From IMG/VR virus record IMGVR_UViG_3300042526_000097, positions 1 through 64,000 of that record: 64,000 nucleotides of DNA, one strand, 5' to 3'. How positions within the stretch are numbered: the stretch's first letter is position 1; every line of letters begins with the position of its first letter. This DNA is from a virus. The notes under the pieces are model-generated. The model had not been told where the DNA came from. It ran no database searches and saw only the letters and a program-made list of their open reading frames with translations. Shown here one piece after another: positions 23,201 to 33,116 of the stretch. The position numbers and the translations under genes were made by a program.

Positions 23201-25327
23201 CCTACATTCAGAGCTATGGTAGCAACTGATGTCCCTACTTTGAATCAAAGTACTACAGGCAATGCTGCAACAGTTACAACTAATGCTAATCTTACAGGTC
23301 CTGTTACAAGTACAGGCAATGCAACAGCTATAGCTAATGGAGCTATTACTAATGCAATGCTAGCTAATGCAGCTGTGGGAAATCTATCAGGCACTAATTC
23401 AGGTGATAATGCTGTAAATAGTTTATACTCAGGATTAGTTAGTAATGCAACTCATACAGGAGATGCAACTGGGGCAACAGCTTTAACAGTTGTTGGATTA
23501 AGAGGTGTTACATTGCCAACTTTAGGGCCATTAGCAGGTTTGTTAAAATATACAGGAACAGGGACTAATACTTGGGTATTTGATACTTCAACTTATTTAA
23601 CAACAATAGCTGGAATTACTGCTGGGGGAGATTTAACTGGTACTTATGCAAGTCCAACAATAGCAACTGGGGCAGTAAGTTTAGCTAAAATGGCTGATCT
23701 TGCAGCTCACACTATTATTGGGAATGATACAGGTACATCAGCAACCCCTGTAGCTTTAAATGGAGCTCACGTAACTGCAATGCTTGATGAGTTTAATGGC
23801 ACAACAAAAGGACTTGTACCTGTTCCATCTGGACCAGCTACTAATGTATTTTTAGCTGCTGATGGTACTTGGCAAAAAATTGCAACATCAGCAATTGCAG
23901 ACCAATCAGGAAAAACATTACTTGCAAATACAACAGGATCTGCAGGAGCAGTAAGTGCTGTTGCAATATCTTCAATAACTACAGAATTAACAGCTGTTGT
24001 AGGAGATAGTGGAAGTGGTGGTACAAAAGGATTAGTACCAGCCCCAGCATCAGGAGATGCATCTGCTGGAAAATTTTTAAAAGCAGATGGATTATGGGCA
24101 GTACCAACTACTACAATAGGTACAAATGTAGTTACTAATAGTATGTTAGCTCAAGTTGCAACAGCTATTTTTAAAGGTAGGACTACAGCTGGAACTGGTA
24201 ATGTTGAAGACTTAACAGTTACACAAGCCACTGCAATGCTTAATACTTTTACATCATCATTAAAAGGTCTTGCACCTGCCTCTAGTGGTGGCACTACAAA
24301 TTTTCTTAGAGCAGATGGTACATGGGCAGCACCAGCAGGTGGAGGAGGTAGTGGAACGGTTACTTCGGTTGGTGCATTGACATTAGGAACTACGGGAACT
24401 GATTTATCAAGTACAGTCGCTAACCAAACAACAACTCCTGTAATAACATTAAATGTACCAACAGCAAGTGCTACTAATCGGGGTGCTTTATCAAGTACTG
24501 ATTGGACTACGTTTAACAACAAACAAGCAGCCTTAGTTAGTGCAACAAACATTAAAACAATCAACGGAACTTCAATTCTTGGGAGTGGTGATTTGGTAGT
24601 GAGTGGAGGTGGCAGTAGCGGACCAGGACTTGCAAAGGTATATTTATTTAATGATTTTATAAATAATAATGGAAGTGTTGCTTCTGACACTGGAATAAAT
24701 GTTGCATCAAATGCTGCTTCTTATTTGACAAATGCATTTGATATACCAAATAAAACAAATCAACAAGGGGTAATACAATTTCAAACACTTCAAGCAACTA
24801 GTGCTATTCATCATTATGGAGGTCAAAGTGGTACTGTTTGGCCTATTTCTTTTGGAGCAGGAGCTTGGAGTTATGAAACTTCAATAAACATAGGTAATTT
24901 AAGCATCGCAACTTCTAGATATAGAATGGTTTTTGGCTTTGGTTCTACAACACTATCTTTTCTTGGTGAGTCTGCTGGAGTATTTTTCACGTATGATGAA
25001 GGTGCTACAATGAACGGAACGGCAGCAAGTCTAAATTGGCAGTGTGTAACAAGTAATTCTAGTGTAAGGACAGTAACTACAACAGCAATACCTGTAACTA
25101 TAACATCTTGGATAAAATTAAGAATTGAAATAAACGCAGCAGCCACTTCAGCAGCTTTTTTTATAAACGGAACTTTAGTAGCCACTCACACCACGAACAT
25201 ACCTGGTCCTACTGTCAATCCTGGAATGTTTCAAAAAACAGGTATTCAAAAAATTAATAATACTTTAGCTGCTTACTTTTTTATTGACTATATTTTATAC
25301 GAATGCCCCTTAACAACTTCACGATAA
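20231..25327 (+). CDS. Long tail fibre, 1,698 aa, modular with C-terminal lectin-like domain
   Basis: Host-recognition fibre. The N-terminal ~60 residues (MYRVYRYTKYPQYWPSEATV) are the probable virion-attachment part. A very long Ser/Thr/Gly-rich shaft contains fibre repeats of the type VNGLTGAVSLTTSNITEGTN-LYFTN, an internal duplication (SGAYNSATGLITIPTNNNQI and SGAYNSTTGVITIPTNNNQI, nt ~22,740-22,815 and ~22,945-23,015), and paired ITAGGELSGTYANPS / ITAGGDLTGTYASPT modules. The last ~230 residues are beta-rich with an AAFFINGTLVATHTTNIPG strand pair, like concanavalin-A-type carbohydrate-binding folds. The start could be 20231 or, without overlap, 20255. No intramolecular chaperone motif seen. 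Confidence 0.88.
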   Translation: MNMKNLTSMYRVYRYTKYPQYWPSEATVYVDSAPGTVEEYVTDTNGTPTLVGNYIGTVTYSTLASFPTVGRTNRLYIDGSTNLLYRWTGSAYVSVGGTPTIPTLNQVLTSGNSSILDANVGTVGVWDSVGGYYVLIRRYNGGMEFKSPLGTFFTSSFSEMSFGDPSAILSNLSLTAPRTYSFPDASGTVALTSDITITGVTASAPLDSSGGSTPNITTKMLTNKLIGRGSAGTGVMEEITLGTGLSLTGTTLNATSSSGGIPHATASGTDTYTSTIAGVTAYTDGNAYLIQFTNGNTTTSTLNINSLGAKTLYRNNDGVLIGGDITANGEMLCVYDSTLPGTGGFRLIGTSSNALFSYVTNADSVAITRGMPVYAFSGTGDRMTVKRAYNTTDATSAQTVGLVFSTSIAANQKGLIMMQGLLDGLSILPTSTFSDGDPIYLGATAGTITKVKPYAPNHLVYLGVVTTASPGAAGRMYVRIQNGYELDELHNVQAQTPTVNDILYYFGGSPGQWKAASIATILGYAPIQLSSLSGTTPVSYNSTTGAISMVAASASNDGYLKSTDWTTFNGKQNALSGTGFVKISGTAISYDSSTYLTTISGITAGGELSGTYANPSLVNSAVIGKVLTGVNITGGTVVATDSILTAFGKVQNQINGLIGGSIYKGTWNASTNTPTLTSSVGTSGYYYIVNVAGSTNLNGITDWNIGDWAIFNGGVWQKVDNTDAVVSVNGLTGAVSLTTSNITEGTNLYFTNVRTIASTLTGYTSGAGTISATDTILSAIQKLNGNIGALTTGVSSVFGRTGAVVSVSGDYTTSQVTEVTNLYYTDARARAALSFGAGSGAYNSATGLITIPTNNNQITNGSNFITLASLSGSTGISYSNTTGVISSTITQYTDALARLALSFVAGSGAYNSTTGVITIPTNNNQITNGAGYTTNVGTVTSVTGTAPVSVATGTSTPVISLASGYGDTQNPYASKTANYILAAPSGTAGVPTFRAMVATDVPTLNQSTTGNAATVTTNANLTGPVTSTGNATAIANGAITNAMLANAAVGNLSGTNSGDNAVNSLYSGLVSNATHTGDATGATALTVVGLRGVTLPTLGPLAGLLKYTGTGTNTWVFDTSTYLTTIAGITAGGDLTGTYASPTIATGAVSLAKMADLAAHTIIGNDTGTSATPVALNGAHVTAMLDEFNGTTKGLVPVPSGPATNVFLAADGTWQKIATSAIADQSGKTLLANTTGSAGAVSAVAISSITTELTAVVGDSGSGGTKGLVPAPASGDASAGKFLKADGLWAVPTTTIGTNVVTNSMLAQVATAIFKGRTTAGTGNVEDLTVTQATAMLNTFTSSLKGLAPASSGGTTNFLRADGTWAAPAGGGGSGTVTSVGALTLGTTGTDLSSTVANQTTTPVITLNVPTASATNRGALSSTDWTTFNNKQAALVSATNIKTINGTSILGSGDLVVSGGGSSGPGLAKVYLFNDFINNNGSVASDTGINVASNAASYLTNAFDIPNKTNQQGVIQFQTLQATSAIHHYGGQSGTVWPISFGAGAWSYETSINIGNLSIATSRYRMVFGFGSTTLSFLGESAGVFFTYDEGATMNGTAASLNWQCVTSNSSVRTVTTTAIPVTITSWIKLRIEINAAATSAAFFINGTLVATHTTNIPGPTVNPGMFQKTGIQKINNTLAAYFFIDYILYECPLTTSR

Positions 25328-25536
25328 TGAGAACAAAATACAGAATGATTACCGAGAATGGTTACATAGAAACACTTGATGAGCAAGAAGCCATTGAGTA
25401 TGGTAACTACATTGAAATAACAGAAGAAATTCCCAAAGAAGTACAACTACCGACACAAGAAGAAATAATTGCTCGAAAAGAAGAACAACTTCTTGAAATG
25501 TTTGAGGAATTGCAACGACTAAAAGGTAACAACTAA
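25327..25536 (+). CDS. Small tail-fibre-associated protein, 69 aa
   Basis: The ATG overlaps the fibre stop (TAATG), so it is coupled to the fibre. A short N-terminal strand domain (MRTKYRMITENGYIETLDEQ) is followed by a Glu/Gln-rich linker and a C-terminal coiled coil (EEQLLEMFEELQRLK). Small acidic coiled-coil proteins after fibre genes often act as fibre assembly chaperones or as last fibre segments. That role is inferred from context. Confidence 0.7.
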   Translation: MRTKYRMITENGYIETLDEQEAIEYGNYIEITEEIPKEVQLPTQEEIIARKEEQLLEMFEELQRLKGNN

Positions 25537-25625
25537 CAGTGATTAATAACATATACATAAAAGTTGGCACAGACATAGGAGTATCAGGGTTTTAGATTAT
25601 TCAGTTTATAAATTCAAATATTTAG

Positions 25626-25633
25626 TATCTTTG
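25626..25633 (+). promoter_or_regulatory. TATCTTTG promoter element, near-leaderless
   Basis: TATCTTTG followed by TA, five bases before the ATG at 25639. The expected upstream region has TTTA, not TTG. It lies in the 102-nt gap after the fibre companion gene. Confidence 0.6.
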
Positions 25634-25638
25634 TAGCC

Positions 25639-28600
25639 ATGAAACCCATCAAAGGATTATCACAGGATACTAGACCAGAAAGTCAACCAGAAGGAACTTA
25701 TCCTTTTGGTAAGAATGGCTTACAGTTTGATCTAGAGGGTTCTGTGACAAATGAGCCTGGCTTTAAGCAACTGACAAAGAACATAGTTCCTGCAGGTTAT
25801 ACTATCAATGGTATACTAGAAACTGATACTACAAAGGTCTTGGTCTTCTTTACAAATGACATAAACTCAGGGTTAAAACTCTATGACCTAGCAAGTAATA
25901 CAGTAAGTTTCTCTGTAATTGATACTGCTTTAACCTACAAACTTGGATTCAAAACTGAGAACTATATTACAGGTCAAGTACAAAGAAACAACCTAGGAGA
26001 ACTTGTATGTGCTTTTACTGACAAGGTTACATTCCCTAAGTTCATAAATCTTGATAAGCCTCAAATAGATGAACTCAGATCTTGGAACTTATTTCCTGAA
26101 TGTATATTTCCTACCATTACAAAGTCTATTGAAAGTGGAGGGTACTTGAGTGTAGGCTCATACTTCTTTGCTGTTAGATATTCAAGGTTAGATGGAACTG
26201 TAACAGGCTTCTCTGAAGTTTCAAGTGGTATAGCTATACTATCTGATATAAATGAGACGTTTGCTGATAAGGCAATACAGTTACTAATTACCAATGCTGA
26301 CACTACTTATGACTTTGTAGAAGTTGCAGTAATAAGTAAAATAAGTGGAATAGTAAAAGCTTCACTACTGAACAAGACTCCAATAGTTTCAGGTATTAGT
26401 AGAACTACCTTTACCGGTAATGAAGTTATTACAACTATATCAGTTGAGGAAGTATTAATCAACTCTGTCTTCTACAACAAGGTAGGTACAATAGGTCAAT
26501 TGAATGATGCTCTGTATATTGGCAAGTTAGAGAGAAGTGATGAGATTCTAGACATGCAACCTTATGCTAACCTAGTACAGTTGCTTTGGACTTCAGAACT
26601 TATTGATGTTGAAAACTGTCCTGAAGAACACAAAACAGGTCAGAAGAAAGGGTTCATGCATGGGGAGACTTATGCCTTTTACATTAGATACAAAATGTCT
26701 AATGGTAATATGACAATAGCTTATCATATTCCTGGGATAGAAGCAGATGCTACTGCTTTAGGAATTAGCTCTGTAGCTACTGCAGGAGGTTTAGGAAACA
26801 CCCCATTGTTTAAAGCTCAAGACTACATAAATACCTTTTCAAGTGTTACCCTTGAAGGCTTTACAGGTCCTTATTATAATGATACAGAAGTATACCCAAT
26901 TACTGATGACTTTAATTCTATAGCATTTGGAGGGTATGACCTTAGAGGTGAAAGAGTAAGACACCACAAGATGCCATCATTAAGATGGTGTCAGGAAGAA
27001 CTCTACTCTACACAGACTGATTATGGTTGTAAGAAGTTAGACATCTTAGGCATTAAGGCTATCAATGTAATTGTACCTACTAAGTACACTAATAAGATTA
27101 TAGGGTATGAGATTCTTTATGCTAAAAGGAATCTACAGAACATGACTATCTATGGTCAAGGATTAGCTATCTATGGGGCTACTTACTTAGATCCTTGGAG
27201 TCCTCAGTTATCAACTCTTACAGATGCCAAAGTTTACAGCAATGGAAACAACTGGGCCATAGCAGGCTATGCACCTAATCAAAGTTTTTTAAGGTTTCAT
27301 TCTTTTGATATCTTGTTTAATAAGCCTAAGATAGCCCCTTCTTTTATAGCAGCTCAGTACAAGTTAACAACAAAGCATGTTGTTGAAAGATCTAGTTATT
27401 CCTACATAACAGGTACTTCAATGGGAGTTACTGGTACAGGGTTTACTGTTACTTCATTAGATAGTATTGCTAGTGCTACAGTATCTACTGTGTCTGCTTT
27501 TAATATAAATGCTTTAAAAGACCCTAAGTATTTACTCAATGATACTAATGCTGTTACTAATAATGCTAACACTCCTTTTGGTACCTACCTATCATACTTT
27601 AATGGGTACTTAGAAACTGCTTATTCAGCCCAGTTATTGGGCCCACCATTGCCAATGTCTACTTATCCTGTATTAGACGATCAGGGAGGTTGGCCAACTT
27701 CTCCCACAAGTGTAGAAAATTACCTTACTAATTTGTGTGACACTAAGATAAACATATATGAAGCTTTCTATACTCAAGAGTTAGTATCTGCAGGAGATGT
27801 TAAAGCTCTCACAGATTCTAGTTCTTTTTGGGGAGGTGACATATTCTTATCTCAATACACTTTTCATACCTATGGACTATTAGACTATTACTGGGGGGTA
27901 CAAACTCGAAATGGTGTAGACTTTCCATTAGATAGAAGAGGCCATAGGGTAATTAATAGGTTTATATGTGAAACTGTAGCTAACCTTTATACTAGATATG
28001 AAATACCAGGTAACAACTACTCTTGGTGGTATCCTAAGAGACCACTAGGATCCGATCAAACTTTGTACCTACTAGATTACAATGGACATATAGACCCTAA
28101 TCAATTTGGATTTACTAAAGGTGCAGAAGCTATCAATGACTTTGCAGCTGATGAGATATTCAATCCTTACCAAGAATACATAAACAAGTTTCCATACCGT
28201 ATACATAGAGGAGGTAAGTTGTCTAGACAGACTACTAGATCTTGGAGAACCTTCCTAGCTTTAGACTACTATGAAATCCAAAAGAACATGGGATACATTG
28301 AGCATCTAGAAGGTATGGATGATAGAATGCTTGTACACATGACTAACTCTTTATTTGTTAGTCAAGACAAGGGTAAGTTAGAAGCTGGTATGTTGTCAAT
28401 TACTTTAGGAGCTGGAGACATTTTCCAGTTTGAACCACAAGAGGCTCAATCTTCTAAGTTAGGTTATGGGGGTACTCAACACAACCTAGCCTGTATAAGA
28501 ACTCCAATAGGGTATGTGTTTGCAGACTCTAAACAAGGGGAACTATATTTATACAAGTCTAAAGAGCTAAGTCTGTTAAACACAGGTATGCATAGGTTCT

Positions 28601-29793
28601 TAAGAGACTACTTAAAGATATTTGGAAAGAACCCTTTCACAGGTAATGGTATTACTCTAGGATGGGATCAGAGGTATAAACGTATACTAGCTACAGTAAA
28701 GAACATCAGACCAGCAGATGGAACTAATGTAGTAATCATAAATAGTCCTGCAGACATTCTAGAAGTAGTAGGTATAGTAGGTCCTCCAAACTACCCTGAC
28801 TGTCTTATAACTACTAATGGTATTGTTAAGATAGGAGATGTCATATTCTACCAAGGAAAGTATATGACTTACTTAGGCCAAAGTTCTAATACAGCTTATA
28901 GCTGTCCTGCAGATCCTTGTGATTGTATTGACCCTTATAACTTAAAGGTAGTCTTAATGAATGACCAAGTTTCCTCTCACGTTACATGGGGAGGAGTAGG
29001 AACATTCTCTTGGAATCTATATGAAGTAGGTACTCTTACTAATACCCTAGTACAGTCAGGAACAGCTACAGGATACTTTGTTGACTTTACTGCCTTATTA
29101 CCTGACACTGCTTATAAGTTTGAAATCTGGTCAGAGTGTGGACCTGAGTGTGTAAGTGGAATTAGATCTATTCAATGGTCTACTTCTCATGTAGTTAATT
29201 TACCTAGAAGCTATTGTTTATGGTATGCTGTGAACCCTGGGTTGTCTGACATCACAGTAACCTTAATGGACCAGTTATCAAACCCTACAATAGCTACATC
29301 TAACATACCTGTAACTATTTACAAAGTAGGTAGCACTGGAACTCTAATCGGTACTCTCACAGGTACAATTACAACTGGTAACTACTCAGTCAACATCTCA
29401 GTTGTATTAGGAACAGGAGAGTACTTAGCTGCAGGAACTGGTTATGCAGGGACTATCACAGACCCTTCTTATTGTGGGTTTGCTGTCTATGTTGTACCAG
29501 AACCTAAAGTATCTTACAAGTTCCACTTGTCAAGCAACTTGAATCGATACCCAGGATGGTCAGACACAGGGAATGTAGAGGTACTATCAAATGGTGTGAC
29601 ATACACAGGCTCTTTCAATTTAAACTCTATATCTAGTACATTTACTGCAGTTGTAAACTTGCCGGCACCTTCAGGTCCTGTAGTAGTAAGTATAGACCAT
29701 AACTTAATGGTAGGACCTACTAGTGTGGTTGAATCAGGAACAGGCTCTATAACACTTAACTCTAACAACTATATATCTTTAACTTACTCATAA
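25639..29793 (+). CDS. Tail stabilisation (muzzle-type) protein, 1,384 aa, with Ig/FN3-like C-terminal modules
   Basis: The N-terminal MKPIKGLSQDTRPESQPEGT-YPFGKNG motif and the following blade-like repeats match the crAss-like 'stabilisation' proteins, which form the tail tip. Residues ~1-1100 form the propeller/muzzle core, rich in Tyr and Asp. After SCPADPCDCIDPYNLKVVLM (~1091-1110) comes a fibronectin-III-like domain (VTWGGVGTFSWNLYEV ... ALLPDTAYKFEIWSECGPEC). Two further beta-sandwich modules (~1195-1290 and ~1295-1384) follow. A Cys-rich CPADPCDC hinge separates core and modules. The FN3-type tail probably decorates the tail tip or binds surface glycans. The stop overlaps the next ATG. 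Confidence 0.85.
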   Translation: MKPIKGLSQDTRPESQPEGTYPFGKNGLQFDLEGSVTNEPGFKQLTKNIVPAGYTINGILETDTTKVLVFFTNDINSGLKLYDLASNTVSFSVIDTALTYKLGFKTENYITGQVQRNNLGELVCAFTDKVTFPKFINLDKPQIDELRSWNLFPECIFPTITKSIESGGYLSVGSYFFAVRYSRLDGTVTGFSEVSSGIAILSDINETFADKAIQLLITNADTTYDFVEVAVISKISGIVKASLLNKTPIVSGISRTTFTGNEVITTISVEEVLINSVFYNKVGTIGQLNDALYIGKLERSDEILDMQPYANLVQLLWTSELIDVENCPEEHKTGQKKGFMHGETYAFYIRYKMSNGNMTIAYHIPGIEADATALGISSVATAGGLGNTPLFKAQDYINTFSSVTLEGFTGPYYNDTEVYPITDDFNSIAFGGYDLRGERVRHHKMPSLRWCQEELYSTQTDYGCKKLDILGIKAINVIVPTKYTNKIIGYEILYAKRNLQNMTIYGQGLAIYGATYLDPWSPQLSTLTDAKVYSNGNNWAIAGYAPNQSFLRFHSFDILFNKPKIAPSFIAAQYKLTTKHVVERSSYSYITGTSMGVTGTGFTVTSLDSIASATVSTVSAFNINALKDPKYLLNDTNAVTNNANTPFGTYLSYFNGYLETAYSAQLLGPPLPMSTYPVLDDQGGWPTSPTSVENYLTNLCDTKINIYEAFYTQELVSAGDVKALTDSSSFWGGDIFLSQYTFHTYGLLDYYWGVQTRNGVDFPLDRRGHRVINRFICETVANLYTRYEIPGNNYSWWYPKRPLGSDQTLYLLDYNGHIDPNQFGFTKGAEAINDFAADEIFNPYQEYINKFPYRIHRGGKLSRQTTRSWRTFLALDYYEIQKNMGYIEHLEGMDDRMLVHMTNSLFVSQDKGKLEAGMLSITLGAGDIFQFEPQEAQSSKLGYGGTQHNLACIRTPIGYVFADSKQGELYLYKSKELSLLNTGMHRFLRDYLKIFGKNPFTGNGITLGWDQRYKRILATVKNIRPADGTNVVIINSPADILEVVGIVGPPNYPDCLITTNGIVKIGDVIFYQGKYMTYLGQSSNTAYSCPADPCDCIDPYNLKVVLMNDQVSSHVTWGGVGTFSWNLYEVGTLTNTLVQSGTATGYFVDFTALLPDTAYKFEIWSECGPECVSGIRSIQWSTSHVVNLPRSYCLWYAVNPGLSDITVTLMDQLSNPTIATSNIPVTIYKVGSTGTLIGTLTGTITTGNYSVNISVVLGTGEYLAAGTGYAGTITDPSYCGFAVYVVPEPKVSYKFHLSSNLNRYPGWSDTGNVEVLSNGVTYTGSFNLNSISSTFTAVVNLPAPSGPVVVSIDHNLMVGPTSVVESGTGSITLNSNNYISLTYS

Positions 29794-30590
29794 TGGCACA
29801 AGGATGTAATCAAACTACTGCAGTCAACTTTGACCCAAACGCAACGTCTTGGGACCATTCTTGTGTCTACTTGATGAAGCTATCTTTCCCTAATAGCAAT
29901 TCTCAAACTGAATACTGTCTAGCCTTTGAAGACTTGGACTTAGAGGATTCTGTAGATAAGTCATTTACTATGTCTTACTCTGTCAAGGACGGTGCATGGG
30001 TATTCTTCCATGATTACATCCCTGACTTCTATTTCCATACCAGAGAAGCCTTGTTTACTTTAAAGGACAATGCCCTGTATAAAACTAATGCAGGTCCAGT
30101 AGGTCAGTACTTTAATGAAACCCCTAACTCTTTTTTTATAGACGTAGTGTTCAAAGCTGAAGGAGAACTTTTATTGGAAACAGTAAACTGGATCTCATCT
30201 GTACTGGAAGATAGTTCCGATGCCAGTACTGTTGGTAGTGAGTGGAATACACTTACTCACATCTCAATCTGGAACTCTCAGCAACACTCAGGTAGACTAG
30301 CTTTAAAAGACATCTTTGCAGACTTACAATACCAAACCTCTAGAAACACTAATGGCCAATGGAGTTTTAATGACTTTAGGAATATAGTCACTACCAGAGG
30401 AACAACCTTTATACAAGACCTATTCCATAACTATGCTCTCAATCCTGGAACGACTAGTACCAAAGATTGGTATGATGCTGAATTGTTACAGGACAAGTAC
30501 TTTGTAGTAAGGTTTGAGTTTGACAATACGTTGCAGAAACAACTGATATTACATGAAACAGCTGTACAAGCTATAAAAGCTAAAAGATAA
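29793..30590 (+). CDS. Conserved structural-cluster protein, 265 aa
   Basis: Unrecognised, but of a kind found after the stabilisation protein in crAss-like phages. It starts with a Cys-containing segment (MAQGCNQTTAVNFDPNATSW-DHSC) that looks like the short calcium-type DPNAT loop found in surface proteins. The middle (YSVKDGAWVFFHDYIPDFYF) is aromatic and strand-rich, and the C-terminus is alpha/beta. It is coupled on both sides (TAATG overlaps), so it probably belongs to the tail tip or bridges it to the ejected proteins. Confidence 0.7.
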   Translation: MAQGCNQTTAVNFDPNATSWDHSCVYLMKLSFPNSNSQTEYCLAFEDLDLEDSVDKSFTMSYSVKDGAWVFFHDYIPDFYFHTREALFTLKDNALYKTNAGPVGQYFNETPNSFFIDVVFKAEGELLLETVNWISSVLEDSSDASTVGSEWNTLTHISIWNSQQHSGRLALKDIFADLQYQTSRNTNGQWSFNDFRNIVTTRGTTFIQDLFHNYALNPGTTSTKDWYDAELLQDKYFVVRFEFDNTLQKQLILHETAVQAIKAKR

Positions 30591-33115
30591 TGAGAAAGAA
30601 ACAAAATGGTGGCCCTATGCTGTTTGTTAAAAATGGAGGTAATCTTTCTGCCCCGTCTGATAGACCGGGTGGTCCATTGATTTCTTACTATGCCAAGAAA
30701 GGTGGGAAGATTCCACAAGCTAATTTTACTAACTACTCTGGAACTCAAATGTATGGGACAGGAGGAAACTTTGACTATAACTTACCAAGTATGAAATACT
30801 CACAAACACCTAGTGGACAGGCCTACAAGAATGGAGGTACTATACACATCAACCCTGCTAACAAGGGAAAGTTTAATGCTACTAAAGCTAGAACAGGAAA
30901 GTCTACTGAGGAGCTTACTCACAGTTCTAATCCTGTGACTAAAAAGAGAGCTGTCTTTGCACAGAATGCTGCTAAGTGGAAACATGAAAATGGAGGACCA
31001 CTATTAGTAGGTAATCAACATGTAGCAATGGGTGGGACCCTTAGGATGTATGACCAAGGAGGTGCACTTAATGTTGCCTATGGTAATGGAGGAATGATTA
31101 AACGTGCAGATGGTTCTTATTCCCAAAGAGGTTTATGGGATAACATCAGAGCTAATGCTGGGTCAGGTAAAGAACCTACAAAAGAGATGCTACAACAAGA
31201 ACGTAAGATTACTTCTAAGTATAAAAATGGAGGTATGATAAATCCTTATGCTATGAACATAGTAGGTAAAGGACTTAAGAAGTATTTACTTGGTGGGCCT
31301 GCTGATGAAACTGATGGAGTTATTTCAGGTAATCAAACTCCATTCTCTTTATGGTCTAGAAACCAAAACATGCCTGCACAGACCCAACAAGAGGGTGTCT
31401 TTAACACGGCTAGCAACCAACAAAGAAAAAACTTTGTAACTCCTGAATTTGCACCAGGTACAGAAGGTAAAGGCATGTCAATTCCAGAAACTCCAGAACC
31501 ACAAGATACGTTTAAAAATGAAAAACAAGCAGCTGCTCTGTACAGTGGGTCTATTCAAGCAGGTTCATCTTTTATAGGTAACTTTGCTGAGACAAACAGA
31601 CGTAAGTCAGAAGGGGCTCATGATACCGGTTTTGGGTCTGACGTAAAAGGAGCTGCTAAAGGTATGGGTACAGGAGCATCTATAGGTTCTACCTTTGGTC
31701 CTATTGGTACTTTTGCTGGAGCAGTTGTAGGAGGAGTAGCTGGGTACTTTAGTGGTAAAGCTGAGGGCAAGGTTAAGAAGAGAGCTTACGATGCATGGCA
31801 AGCTGACTACATGAAAGCAGAACAAAGTCGTATAGATTCCAATTCATCTAGATACCAAGATTTCCAATCTACTGGTAGTGGGTATTATGCTAAAGGAGGT
31901 AAGATGTATAGAGCAGGAGGCCAACTTCCTACTAAGTATGTAACTGACCCTAATGATAAAAGACTTAGAAACTATCAGGATAGTCTTAAACTTTACAATT
32001 CTTATGAAGATCTTAAGAAAAAACTAATAGACTCCAAGTATCAAAACCTCGGGACTGCAGGTTCTTTCGGAAAATTAACTGACAAAGAAGTTATTGAAGA
32101 GGCAACCAGAGACAAGTCAGATGACTCTATTCTAACCGATTATTTTGGAAAGTTTGTAGATAAAAGACCTTATATAAAAGCTAGTAAAGAAGGCTCTTTG
32201 TACAAAACTTTAGACTTCTACCCAGGTAAAATTAATGAAGAGTTAGGGTACCAATATTTTAGTACTACTATAAAGCCTAAGTCTGAGGAAGAGTGGCGTA
32301 GACATCGTATCCACGGGGATTCAAGGCTAGTTAAAAACTACTCTAACGTGAACCCTATACAACCCGTAGAACTATCTATGAAAGCTTCTCCAAGTAATCC
32401 TCCTTCAAAAGTAGTTCCTGGTTATAAGAGAATGATAAGTAGATTGCCTGATCCAAAGAAAACTTCTCCAAGTATGCAATCTTTGCATCCTCAACAGATG
32501 CAATCCTCTCCTGTTTCTATGCAAGGTCAACCTATGCAAATACAACCCATGACCTTACCTCAACAAAAAGGTAGACCAGTATATGGTCCAGGTAGTACTA
32601 TCATAGGGTATAACGGAGAAGATGGTAAAATGAGAAAAGCATACCAGTACACAGGTGCACCTAATAACGAACTCAACTTACAAGATAAGGCTTTACTTGA
32701 AGATAAAGACAAGTGGCAACAGTATTTGTCAAGTAAAGATAGTGGGTACAAGTTTGCAACAGGAGGTTCTATGGCTTCTAACTACATGGCCAATCAAAAG
32801 GCAGTAGGGGGAAATTTAGTTCCATTGTCTTCAGATGCTGTAGAAGTTAAAGGACCATCACATGCTAACGGTGGTGTTAAACTCCCTGAGATGGAAGCAG
32901 AAGTAGAAGGTAAAGAAGTAATCAAAGATGACTATGTGTTCTCAGAACAACTAGGATTTGCTAAAGAGGCCAAGAAATTGGCTAAAGCTAAAGGGCGTAT
33001 AGAAGAGAAACCTTCTACACCTGAACGTATAAACTCTTTAAAATTACTTGAAAGTAAAGAAAATCAACTTAAATTAGCACAAGAATTCATCCGTAAACAA
33101 AACAACTTACAATAA
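30590..33115 (+). CDS. Probable ejected virion protein, 841 aa, NGG repeats and glycine zipper
   Basis: The protein is studded with short N-G-G / G-G-x motifs (KNGG, MGG, YAKKGGK, GNGG; more than fifteen). It carries the segment GTIHINPANKGKFNATKART-GKSTEELTHSSNPVTKKRA (~residues 85-125), a small module shared by many virion proteins of Bacteroidota phages. Residues ~354-390 (GASIGSTFGPIGTFAGAVVG...) are a glycine zipper able to insert in membranes, followed by a basic helix. The C-terminus has SHANGGVKLPEMEAEVEGKE and a VFSEQLGFAKEA helix. Best reading: an internal protein injected with the DNA that helps form a channel across the envelope. No lytic motif seen. Confidence 0.7.
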   Translation: MRKKQNGGPMLFVKNGGNLSAPSDRPGGPLISYYAKKGGKIPQANFTNYSGTQMYGTGGNFDYNLPSMKYSQTPSGQAYKNGGTIHINPANKGKFNATKARTGKSTEELTHSSNPVTKKRAVFAQNAAKWKHENGGPLLVGNQHVAMGGTLRMYDQGGALNVAYGNGGMIKRADGSYSQRGLWDNIRANAGSGKEPTKEMLQQERKITSKYKNGGMINPYAMNIVGKGLKKYLLGGPADETDGVISGNQTPFSLWSRNQNMPAQTQQEGVFNTASNQQRKNFVTPEFAPGTEGKGMSIPETPEPQDTFKNEKQAAALYSGSIQAGSSFIGNFAETNRRKSEGAHDTGFGSDVKGAAKGMGTGASIGSTFGPIGTFAGAVVGGVAGYFSGKAEGKVKKRAYDAWQADYMKAEQSRIDSNSSRYQDFQSTGSGYYAKGGKMYRAGGQLPTKYVTDPNDKRLRNYQDSLKLYNSYEDLKKKLIDSKYQNLGTAGSFGKLTDKEVIEEATRDKSDDSILTDYFGKFVDKRPYIKASKEGSLYKTLDFYPGKINEELGYQYFSTTIKPKSEEEWRRHRIHGDSRLVKNYSNVNPIQPVELSMKASPSNPPSKVVPGYKRMISRLPDPKKTSPSMQSLHPQQMQSSPVSMQGQPMQIQPMTLPQQKGRPVYGPGSTIIGYNGEDGKMRKAYQYTGAPNNELNLQDKALLEDKDKWQQYLSSKDSGYKFATGGSMASNYMANQKAVGGNLVPLSSDAVEVKGPSHANGGVKLPEMEAEVEGKEVIKDDYVFSEQLGFAKEAKKLAKAKGRIEEKPSTPERINSLKLLESKENQLKLAQEFIRKQNNLQ

Positions 33116-33116
33116 C

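Noticed and set aside
20231-25327. Diversity-generating retroelement acting on the tail fibre
   Set aside because: No reverse transcriptase and no template/variable repeat pair were seen in the window; the internal near-copies are ordinary fibre repeats.
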